Below are positions 31,514-38,964 of a stretch of 64,000 nucleotides of DNA, piece by piece. The position numbers and the translations under genes were made by a program. Every line of letters begins with the position of its first letter. The stretch's first letter is position 1. The DNA comes from Pseudomonas triticicola (GTDB taxonomy: Bacteria; Pseudomonadota; Gammaproteobacteria; Pseudomonadales; Pseudomonadaceae), in assembly GCF_019145375.1 (NCBI RefSeq), contig NZ_JAHSTX010000001.1, forward strand, positions 3,695,001-3,759,000. The letters run 5' to 3'. A model generated the notes under the pieces. It made no database searches. It was not told the DNA's origin and saw only the letters and a program-made list of their open reading frames with translations.

Positions 31514-34320
31514 GTCTTCCTGCTGCTTTCCTGCGTGATGCCGAGCGACTGATTCCAGCAGACCGGCGCTTCGACGATCCGCTGTCGACCCTGGCCTTTG
31601 GTACCGACGCCAGTTTCTATCGACTGATCCCGAAACTGGTGATCCGCGTCGAATCCGAAGACGAAGTGGTGGCGCTGCTGCAACTGGCCCAACGCGACAA
31701 GGTGCCGGTGACCTTCCGCGCCGCCGGCACCAGCCTGTCCGGACAGGCGATCAGCGATTCCGTGCTGATCGTGCTTGGGGATAACTGGAACGCCCGCGAG
31801 ATTCGCGGCCAGGGCACGCAGATCCGCCTGCAACCGGGCGTGATCGGCGCGCAGGCCAACGCCTGGCTGGCACCGTTCGGGCGCAAGATCGGCCCGGACC
31901 CGGCGTCGATCAATGCCTGCAAGATCGGCGGCATCGTCGCCAACAACGCCAGCGGCATGTGCTGTGGCACCGCGCAAAATACCTATCACACCCTGGCCGG
32001 GATTCGCCTGGTGCTGGCCGACGGCACGCGTCTCGACACCGAGGACCCTGCCAGCGTCGCTGCATTTCGTTCAAGCCACGGCGAGTTGCTCGAACGACTC
32101 GCGACATTGGGTCGCGAGACCCGCGCCAACGTCGAACTGGCCGCGAGAATTCGCCACAAATACCGTCTGAAAAATACCACCGGCCTGTCGCTCAATGCCC
32201 TGGTGGATTTCGACGAGCCTGTGGATATCCTGAGCCACCTGCTGGTCGGCTCCGAAGGCACGCTCGGCTTTATCAGCGCGGTGACTTACGACACCGTCAT
32301 CGATCACCCGAACAAGGCCTCGGCGCTGATCGTGTTCCCCGATGTCGAGACTTGCTGCAACGCGGTGACCGTGCTGAAAAGCCAACCGGTGTCAGCGGTG
32401 GAGTTGCTCGACCGACGCAGTCTGCGCTCGGTGCAGGACAAAAAAGGCATGCCCGCTTTCGTACAGCTGCTGTCGGAAAATGCCTGCGCGCTGCTCATCG
32501 AATCCCGCGCAGCATCGTCGACATTACTGCAGGAACAACTGGCGCAAATCATGACGTCCCTGCGCGATTTCCCCGTAGAGAAGCAGGTCGACTTCACCGA
32601 AGACCCGGTGGAAAACGCCCGCCTCTGGGCCATCCGCAAAGACACCTTCCCCGCTGTCGGCGCCGTGCGCAAAACCGGCACCACGGTGATCATCGAAGAC
32701 GTGACCTTCCCGGTCGAACAACTGGCTATCGGCGTCAATCGCCTGATCGAGCTGTTCGACAAACATGCCTACGACGAAGCGATCCTTTTCGGACACGCAC
32801 TGGAAGGCAATCTGCACTTCGTCTTCACCCAAGGCTTCAACAGCCCGGAAGAAATCGCACGCTACCAAGCATTCATGGACGACGTCGCGCAACTGGTCGC
32901 CGTGGAGTTCGGCGGCTCGCTGAAGGCCGAACACGGCACCGGCCGCAACATGGCGCCGTTCGTGGAACTGGAATGGGGCAGCGACGCCTATCAACTGATG
33001 TGGCAGCTCAAACGCCTGCTCGACCCCAACGGCATTCTCAATCCGGACGTGGTGCTCAGCGAAGATCCGCAGATCCATCTCAAGCACCTGAAACCGCTGC
33101 CGGCGGCGGACGAGATTGTGGATAAGTGCATCGAGTGCGGTTTCTGCGAACCGGTCTGCCCCTCGAAAGGCCTGACCCTGAGCCCGCGCCAGCGCATCGT
33201 CATCTGGCGTGATATCCAGGCGAAAAAGCGCGCCGGCGTCGACACCACAGAACTGGAAAAAGCCTACGAGTACCAAGGCATCGACACCTGCGCCGCGACC
33301 GGCCTGTGCGCGCAACGCTGCCCTGTAGGCATCAACACCGGCGAACTGGTGAAAAAGCTCCGTGGCCGACACGCCACGCATCAGAAAACCGCTGACTGGA
33401 TCGAAGGAAATTTCGCCAAAACCCTGCAAGGCGCACGCTTCACCCTGCACGTCGCCAACGGCGCGCGGATGATGCTCGGCGCGCCGCGTCTGGCGAAGTT
33501 GTCGGCAACGCTGACGCGACTGTCCAAAGGCCAGGTGCCGTTATGGACCAACGCCATGCCACAGCCGGAAAAAGCCATTCGCTTCAGCCCGAGCGTTTCG
33601 GACGAGCGCCCGCGCGTGGTTTATCTGGCGGCTTGCGTCTCGCGGGTCATGGGCCCGGCGGCGGGTGACAAAGAACAAATGTCGCTGTACGACAAAACCC
33701 GTGGCCTGCTGGAAAAGGCCGGTTACCAGGTAGTCTTTCCCGACAATCAAGACAACCTCTGCTGCGGCCAGCCGTTCGCCTCCAAAGGCTACGCCGAACA
33801 GGCCGAGCACAAACACCAGGAACTGATCAGCGCCCTGCTCCACGCCAGTCGCGGCGGCCTCGACCCGATCTATTGCGACACCAGCCCGTGTACGTTGCGA
33901 CTGGTGCAGGACATCGGCGAAACACGATTGGATCTGTACGATCCGGTGCGCTTCATCCGTACGCATCTGCTGGATCGCCTGGACTTCACACCCCAGGAAG
34001 CGCCGATTGCCGTGCACGTGACCTGCAGCACTCAGCACTTGGGCGAAAGCCAGGCGCTGATCGATCTGGCGCGCAAATGCAGCACCACTGTGGTGATTCC
34101 CGAAGGCATACATTGCTGCGGATTTGCCGGCGACAAAGGCTTCACCACACCGGAGCTGAACAGCCATTCGCTGCGTACGCTCAAGGACGCCGTGCAGCAC
34201 TGCAGCGAGGGCATTTCCACCAGCCGCACCTGCGAAATCGGCCTGACCCAGCATGGTGGCATCGACTACCACGGGCTGGTTTATCTGGTGGATCGGGTGA
34301 CCCGGGCGAAGGCTGTCTGA
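31510..34320 (+). CDS. dld: FAD- and Fe-S-dependent D-lactate dehydrogenase (Dld-II type)
   Basis: A 936-aa three-part protein: an FAD-binding PCMH domain (about 40-270; VTFRAAGTSLSGQAISDSVL), an FAD-oxidase C-terminal domain (about 275-530; EHGTGRNMAPFVELEWG), and an Fe-S/CCG module (CIECGFCEPVCPSKG near 540, CAATGLCAQRCPVGIN near 595, NLCCGQPFASKGY near 755 and a final CCGFAGDKGF near 872). Such enzymes oxidise D-lactate in Pseudomonas and are related to D-2-hydroxyglutarate dehydrogenases, which remain an alternative. As the last lut gene it lets the operon use both lactate isomers. Confidence 0.9.
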   Translation: MSLPAAFLRDAERLIPADRRFDDPLSTLAFGTDASFYRLIPKLVIRVESEDEVVALLQLAQRDKVPVTFRAAGTSLSGQAISDSVLIVLGDNWNAREIRGQGTQIRLQPGVIGAQANAWLAPFGRKIGPDPASINACKIGGIVANNASGMCCGTAQNTYHTLAGIRLVLADGTRLDTEDPASVAAFRSSHGELLERLATLGRETRANVELAARIRHKYRLKNTTGLSLNALVDFDEPVDILSHLLVGSEGTLGFISAVTYDTVIDHPNKASALIVFPDVETCCNAVTVLKSQPVSAVELLDRRSLRSVQDKKGMPAFVQLLSENACALLIESRAASSTLLQEQLAQIMTSLRDFPVEKQVDFTEDPVENARLWAIRKDTFPAVGAVRKTGTTVIIEDVTFPVEQLAIGVNRLIELFDKHAYDEAILFGHALEGNLHFVFTQGFNSPEEIARYQAFMDDVAQLVAVEFGGSLKAEHGTGRNMAPFVELEWGSDAYQLMWQLKRLLDPNGILNPDVVLSEDPQIHLKHLKPLPAADEIVDKCIECGFCEPVCPSKGLTLSPRQRIVIWRDIQAKKRAGVDTTELEKAYEYQGIDTCAATGLCAQRCPVGINTGELVKKLRGRHATHQKTADWIEGNFAKTLQGARFTLHVANGARMMLGAPRLAKLSATLTRLSKGQVPLWTNAMPQPEKAIRFSPSVSDERPRVVYLAACVSRVMGPAAGDKEQMSLYDKTRGLLEKAGYQVVFPDNQDNLCCGQPFASKGYAEQAEHKHQELISALLHASRGGLDPIYCDTSPCTLRLVQDIGETRLDLYDPVRFIRTHLLDRLDFTPQEAPIAVHVTCSTQHLGESQALIDLARKCSTTVVIPEGIHCCGFAGDKGFTTPELNSHSLRTLKDAVQHCSEGISTSRTCEIGLTQHGGIDYHGLVYLVDRVTRAKAV

Positions 34321-34363
34321 AAAAAAATAGAACTCTTGAGCGAGACGGCAATCCACAGAACAG

Positions 34364-34385
34364 GCCCCGACAAATCGGGGCTTTT
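34364..34385 (+). terminator. Rho-independent terminator after dld
   Basis: A 7-bp stem gccccga / tcggggc with a 4-base loop is followed by TTTTCC, 43 bases past the dld stop. Confidence 0.8.
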
Positions 34386-34449
34386 CCTCCATTCGGTGGC
34401 TCGCCCAGCGGTCAGCGAAGCCTGGATCCCTCAGTTCAAGGAGATACAC

Positions 34450-34728
34450 ATGAAGCGTTCTGTACTGTTAGGTCTGTTCGTTACTGCCTCGATGATGGCG
34501 TCCACTTCGTTCGCCGAAGACAAGCCTGCCGATCTGTGCGATGCCAACATTCAGACGATCAACAACGCCAAAGGGCAGTTGTCGTCGAATCCGGAATTGA
34601 GCCAGCGCGCTAACGCCAGTGTGAGCAAGGCCGAGGCGCTCAAGGCTCAAGGCAAAATCGACGATTGCATTGCGGAAACCTCGCAAACCATCGTCGAACT
34701 GCGCAAAGCCACCGGCACCAACAACTGA
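34450..34728 (+). CDS. Small secreted protein of unknown function
   Basis: A 92-aa protein with a clear signal peptide (MKRSVLLGLFVTASMMASTS then FAED), cut predicted after AFA at about residue 22. The mature part is helical and polar with exactly two cysteines (LCDAN and DDCIAE), which could form a disulfide in the periplasm. AAGGAG is 6 bases before the ATG. It lies between the dld terminator and ssrA. I do not recognise the family; similar small periplasmic proteins occur in pseudomonads. Confidence 0.75.
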   Translation: MKRSVLLGLFVTASMMASTSFAEDKPADLCDANIQTINNAKGQLSSNPELSQRANASVSKAEALKAQGKIDDCIAETSQTIVELRKATGTNN

Positions 34729-34826
34729 TCCATACTGACGGGCCAACGTGCGGGTTGGCCTCGTCGGCAGATTGACGTACACTGTGCACGCTTGTTGCCC
34801 GATCAGATTCACCGGGCAATGAGTTC

Positions 34827-35215
34827 GGGGCCGTTTAGGATTCGACGCCGGTTGCGAAACTCTAGGTGCATGCCGACTTGGTAACAGAAGTCGTAAATCC
34901 ACTGTTGCAACTACTTATAGTTGCCAATGACGACCAATACGGTGTTGCTCTCGCTGCTTAATTGCAGCTGACAATGCTCCTGGTACCTTCGGGTCCAGCA
35001 ATCATCAGGGGATGTCTGTAAACCCGAAATGATTGTCATATAGAACAGAATCGCCGTGCAGTACGTTGTGGACGAAGCGGCTAAAACTTACACAACTCGC
35101 CCAAAGCACCCTGCCCGTCGGGTCGCTGAGGGTTAACTTAATAGACACGGCTACGCATGTAGTACCGACAGCGGAGTACTGGCGGACGGGGGTTCAAATC
35201 CCCCCGGCTCCACCA
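34827..35215 (+). ncRNA. ssrA: Transfer-messenger RNA (tmRNA)
   Basis: A 389-nt one-piece tmRNA. The 5' end GGGGCCGTTTAGGATTCGAC and the 3' end with T-loop GGTTCAAATCC and encoded CCA form the tRNA-Ala-like part. The tag frame at 34923-34961 reads (A)NDDQYGVALAA then TAA. With SmpB it rescues stalled ribosomes and marks the nascent protein for proteolysis. Its 3' end is a common integrase target, and an integrase gene follows at once. Confidence 0.97.
35190..35215 (+). other. Probable island attachment site in the ssrA 3' end
   Basis: The last bases of ssrA (T-arm to CCA) are intact and lie directly before an integrase gene in the orientation typical of tmRNA-targeting islands. I could not see a second copy of this sequence in the window, so the far att site is presumably beyond 64 kb. 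The exact core length is not determinable here. Confidence 0.5.
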
Positions 35216-35226
35216 TTTGATCATCT

Positions 35227-35252
35227 AAAGACGTCCACGGACGTCTTTTTTT
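35227..35252 (+). terminator. Rho-independent terminator of ssrA
   Basis: A perfect 10-bp stem aaagacgtcc / ggacgtcttt with a tight 2-base loop is followed by a T-run, 12 bases past the tmRNA end. Confidence 0.85.
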
Positions 35253-35402
35253 GTGCCTGAAATCCAGTAAATACGCGGCCTCCAGCGCTTTTGCGTTCTT
35301 TTGAGAGTTTTGGAGTTCCAGCCATTTGGGTATTCCAGACGGTATTCCAGCTCATCCGGTGCTAATCTTTGGAATACCGAATCAGTGCCTGAGGACAATC
35401 TC

Positions 35403-36659
35403 ATGCCTGCTCAAACCCTCCGCCTCTCCGATCGACAGCTCAAGGGAGTCAAACCCGCGTCCAAGGATTACGTCCTCACGGATGGTGACGGTTTGCAGCT
35501 CCGGGTACGCAGCAACGGCTCGTTGCTGTGGAATTTCAACTACCGCGAACCGGTTACCAAGAAGCGCATCAACATCGGCTTCGGGACCTACCCCGAACTG
35601 TCTTTAGCGAATGCACGAAAGATGGCAGTCGATGCACGCGAGTTACTCGCGCAGGGCATTGATCCGAAAGTGCAACGCAATACGTTGAATGAAGCCAAGC
35701 GCGCAGAAACGGAACACACCTTCGAGAACGTCGCCACCGCCTGGTTCGAACTCAAAAAAGACTCGGTGACCCCGGCCTACGCCGAGGACATTTGGCGGTC
35801 GCTCACGCTGCACATGCTCCCCGATTTGAAGACGACACCTCTCGCGAAAATCACCGCGCCGATGGTGATCGGATTGCTTCGTCCAATCGAAGCGAAAGGT
35901 AGCCTGGAGACAGTCAAACGTCTTAGCCAGCGGCTAAACGAGATCATGACCTACGGTGTGAACTCTGGCCTGATCTACGCCAACCCACTCAGCGGTATCA
36001 GGGCGGTATTCAAAAAGCCCAAGAAAGAGAACATGGCTGCGCTTCCGCCGGAAGAGCTCCCGGAGCTCATGCTGGAGATCGCGAACGCCAGTATCAAACG
36101 CACGACCCGCTGCCTAATCGAATGGCAGTTGCACACGATGACTCGCCCCGCCGAGGCGGCGACTACTCGCTGGGCAGACATCGACTTTGAAAGGCGTGTC
36201 TGGACTATCCCACCGGAGCGGATGAAGAAGCGCCGCCCTCACAGCATCCCGTTGAGTGATCACGCTGTCGCACTGTTGGAGTCATTGAAGACTCACAGCG
36301 GCCATCGCGAATACGTCTTTCCGGCTGACAGAAATCCGCGTACCCATGCCAATAGCCAGACCGCCAACATGGCGTTGAAACGCATGGGGTTCCAGGATCG
36401 GTTGGTCAGCCACGGCATGCGCTCGATGGCCAGCACCATCTTGAATGAACATGGGTGGGACCCGGAACTTATTGAGGTCGCACTGGCGCATGTTGACAAG
36501 GATGAGGTGCGCAGCGCCTACAACCGAGCCGACTACATCGAGCGCCGGCGCCCGATGATGGCCTGGTGGAGTGAGTACATCCAGAAAGCCGCCACCGGTA
36601 GCCTGCTCGCTTCAGCATACGGCCAAGTCAGAGACAAGAACGTGGTGCCGATTCGCTAG
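35403..36659 (+). CDS. P4-type tyrosine integrase
   Basis: A 418-aa phage-type integrase. It begins with the DUF4102 arm-binding domain (about 1-90; LRLSDRQLKGVKPASKDYVL then TDGDGLQLRV), then a SAM-like core-binding domain (about 105-185) and the catalytic domain. The catalytic residues are Arg in HTMTRPAEA, His-x-x-Arg in SHGMRSMA, His in LAHVDKDEV and Tyr in AYNRADY. The start ATG is at 35403; an upstream in-frame extension of 34 residues is not family-like. It stands just past ssrA and most likely catalysed insertion of the island there. Confidence 0.93.
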   Translation: MPAQTLRLSDRQLKGVKPASKDYVLTDGDGLQLRVRSNGSLLWNFNYREPVTKKRINIGFGTYPELSLANARKMAVDARELLAQGIDPKVQRNTLNEAKRAETEHTFENVATAWFELKKDSVTPAYAEDIWRSLTLHMLPDLKTTPLAKITAPMVIGLLRPIEAKGSLETVKRLSQRLNEIMTYGVNSGLIYANPLSGIRAVFKKPKKENMAALPPEELPELMLEIANASIKRTTRCLIEWQLHTMTRPAEAATTRWADIDFERRVWTIPPERMKKRRPHSIPLSDHAVALLESLKTHSGHREYVFPADRNPRTHANSQTANMALKRMGFQDRLVSHGMRSMASTILNEHGWDPELIEVALAHVDKDEVRSAYNRADYIERRRPMMAWWSEYIQKAATGSLLASAYGQVRDKNVVPIR

Positions 36660-36743
36660 CGCGGTACAGGCGCAAGAACTGCAGAAACAACTGAACGTTC
36701 AAGGTTCGGGGCAAGCAGCCTCACTTATCCGCTTCTAAGCGCG

Positions 36744-36788
36744 GGTCCATCCAAACAGGGCTGCAAAGCCGCCCTGTTTGGATGGACC
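36744..36788. repeat. 18-bp perfect inverted repeat downstream of the integrase
   Basis: The arms ggtccatccaaacagggc / gccctgtttggatggacc are separated by 9 bases. It lies 84 bases past the integrase stop. It may be a strong terminator, although no clear T-run follows, or a recombinase or replication protein binding site. Confidence 0.7.
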
Positions 36789-37609
36789 TTACTTTGAAGA
36801 GCTAAAAGCGACCACGTTGCCCAGGATTTACCACGGAATTCCACCGGGGGATAACCGCTCTTCAAGTCCTAAGTGGCGCTGAATTTCGAACCTTGACCGG
36901 GTTTATCCACAGGCGTAGAACTGGCCGTGCAAGCGCTGTCGATGACAGCAACCCCAGGTGGCCCGAACCTTGAAGGTCACGCCGCTCTCGCGGTGGTTCC
37001 CCCCAAAAGGCGATTCGCGTCCGGCAGCTCGCTAGGTCACCTCCCCGGTGATGGATGCCTACTTCAGATCATGGCCCTCGTGCGCCAGACGACACTTCCT
37101 ACTTCGCTGCCCTGCAGCAACCTATCCGCTTGGCCGAATCTTGCGCCAACCTGCGCCCGTCTCTTTCTCCTGGAAAGAGACGGGCGCTCCCACCACTGCT
37201 GCAGCCCATATAGAACGGGGCTTTGCGGCAATCCCCCACGTGACAATCGGCGTGACAAACGCCGATGTCACCAGCAACAGCGCTGTAGATGATGGTGCCG
37301 CAGACCTAGGAATGGACTGCACCTGACTGACAGTCAGGCATGCCCCGGTCATCGCATTGCTGCGTTCACCCGGCTCAGGATCTTCAGGCGCAGGTCTCGT
37401 CAGCCAGCGCTGCCTCCACCCGCCCACCGGTAACGGTGCTCAGGAGGCCAGATCATGAGATGCCCTTGCTCCCGGTCGTAAGGAGCCGCCAGTCCTGCGT
37501 AGAGGACATTCCCCACAGGTCGCAGGGGCCTTGATCCCTGATAACACTCAGCATTCTTGGCGGGATGACGTGGGGCGAGGATCGGAGAGCGGAAGATGAG
37601 GTGACCGAT
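36789..37609. other. Gene-poor stretch between the two integrases
   Basis: No reading frame here has family-like sequence or a ribosome site; the longest (36927-37292) looks random. The stretch contains one perfect 14-bp inverted repeat with a 7-base loop (37153-37187, arms gcgcccgtctcttt / aaagagacgggcgc) without a T-run. I see no tRNA. It may hold decayed island sequence. Confidence 0.5.
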
Positions 37610-38590
37610 ATGGCATTGGTGGGTAGGCGCGATGGCCGCAATTTCGGCTACGGCAGACAGTTGAGCTACGCGGGGCCGCAAGCGCTGAAAGACTTGTTTG
37701 GCCGCGGCCACTACGGCACGGTCAAGGCGCACAGTGATCGGTGGCAGGCCTTCGTGAAGTGGTGCCGCTCCGAACAGGGACCGGGTATCAACGATGCCCG
37801 GCAGATTGATCGGAAAGTGTTGGGCGACTATGCGGCGTATCTACGCGAAATGGTTAGGCGCGGTGACCTCGCCGTCAGCACCGCACAAAATCGGCTATCT
37901 AGCGTTAACAGGACCATGGCAGCGCTTCGCGGTGATCAGTACGTGAAATTGCCCAGTCCGAGCAAGGCATTGGGTAGGCAGCGCACCGGCGTTCGACACT
38001 CGGTGCCTCAGGGCCAAGACCGCGAACAGGTTAAGCAGATTGTCGCTGTGCTTTGCCGCCATCATCAGCAGCGGGCCGCCGCGATAGTCCTGTTGGCACG
38101 AGCCACCGGCATGCGCTTGCGTGAGTCTATCTTGGCGAACCTGCCACGGTTGAGCCGTGAGGCTAACGACTTAGGTAGGATCAACATTCAGGATGGCATC
38201 AAAGGAGGCCGCGCCGGATTCTCGGCGCCGCGTTGGATTGCGGTGGACGAGCATGTTCGAGGTGTCCTCGGGTTTGCACGGCAGGTGTCGCCTGCGGGTA
38301 GCCGCAACCTAATTGCGCCAGACGAAAGCTACCTCAATCTCCTACAACAAATCATCCGCCCTGCGCGGGATATCCTGCATGCACACAACCTCAAAGGCTT
38401 CCATGAGCTACGAGCGGCGTACGCATGTGAGCGCTATGAGCAGATCACCCAACACCGCGCGCCTATCAACGGCGGCCACTGTTGCCGGGTAGATAGGATC
38501 CTTGATCATAAGGCCCGGAGGCAAATCAGCTATGAACTGGGGCATGGCCGCATCGAAGTAGTTGCTGCGTACATCGGGGGGCGGGTATGA
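37610..38590 (+). CDS. Second tyrosine recombinase (Integrase_1 type)
   Basis: A 326-aa protein with an N-terminal SAM-like DNA-binding domain (about 25-110; GTVKAHSDRWQAFVKWC) and a C-terminal tyrosine recombinase domain. Catalytic residues read as Arg in TGMRLRESI, His-x-x-Arg in FHELRAAYACERY, His in ELGHGRIEVV and Tyr in AAYIGG. It resembles 'integrase domain-containing' proteins of Pseudomonas and enterobacterial islands. The start at 37610 is preferred because GAGGTGA lies 5 bases before it; a frame from 37565 is possible. Its stop overlaps the next small gene by 4 bases. Confidence 0.8.
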   Translation: MALVGRRDGRNFGYGRQLSYAGPQALKDLFGRGHYGTVKAHSDRWQAFVKWCRSEQGPGINDARQIDRKVLGDYAAYLREMVRRGDLAVSTAQNRLSSVNRTMAALRGDQYVKLPSPSKALGRQRTGVRHSVPQGQDREQVKQIVAVLCRHHQQRAAAIVLLARATGMRLRESILANLPRLSREANDLGRINIQDGIKGGRAGFSAPRWIAVDEHVRGVLGFARQVSPAGSRNLIAPDESYLNLLQQIIRPARDILHAHNLKGFHELRAAYACERYEQITQHRAPINGGHCCRVDRILDHKARRQISYELGHGRIEVVAAYIGGRV

Positions 38591-38862
38591 CCAAGGCGTT
38601 TGATATGGAGATGTTCTTGGGTGGTGTGCTGACCGGATCGCATGCGACGCGTCAGCGACATTTGCGGCAAGCGAAGATTATCCACGCTGCAATTGCAGAG
38701 CGATGGCAGCGGGAGACGCCTTGGGGTTGGAAGCGGAAACATCTGGCTTGGTTTCTCAAACATCGACTGAAACAGCGCAGCGAGGAGACCCGATATTACT
38801 ATCTACTCACTGCTCGGTTGATAACTTGGCGCCTAGAAATGCCATGGGTTTTCGACCTTTGA
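38587..38862 (+). CDS. Small basic protein coupled to the second recombinase
   Basis: A 91-aa basic protein rich in Arg, Trp and His (MTKAFDMEMFLGGVLTGSHA), with no membrane segment. Its start overlaps the recombinase stop by 4 bases (ATGA), so it is translated with it. It may be an excisionase-like or recombinase-accessory DNA-binding protein, but I do not recognise a family. It is the last plus-strand gene before the minus-strand defence cluster. Confidence 0.6.
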   Translation: MTKAFDMEMFLGGVLTGSHATRQRHLRQAKIIHAAIAERWQRETPWGWKRKHLAWFLKHRLKQRSEETRYYYLLTARLITWRLEMPWVFDL

Positions 38863-38964
38863 GCGAAAACTGGACTCCAATGCGACCGAAGGCAAGGCAT
38901 CGCCTCCAGCGCGCATTGAGAGCCTAAAGAGTTGTGCCTCACAACCCAACCATGGCCTTCTATT

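Noticed and set aside
36927..37292. A 121-residue frame between the two integrases
   Set aside because: Composition looks random, with no ribosome site or family match that I can recognise.
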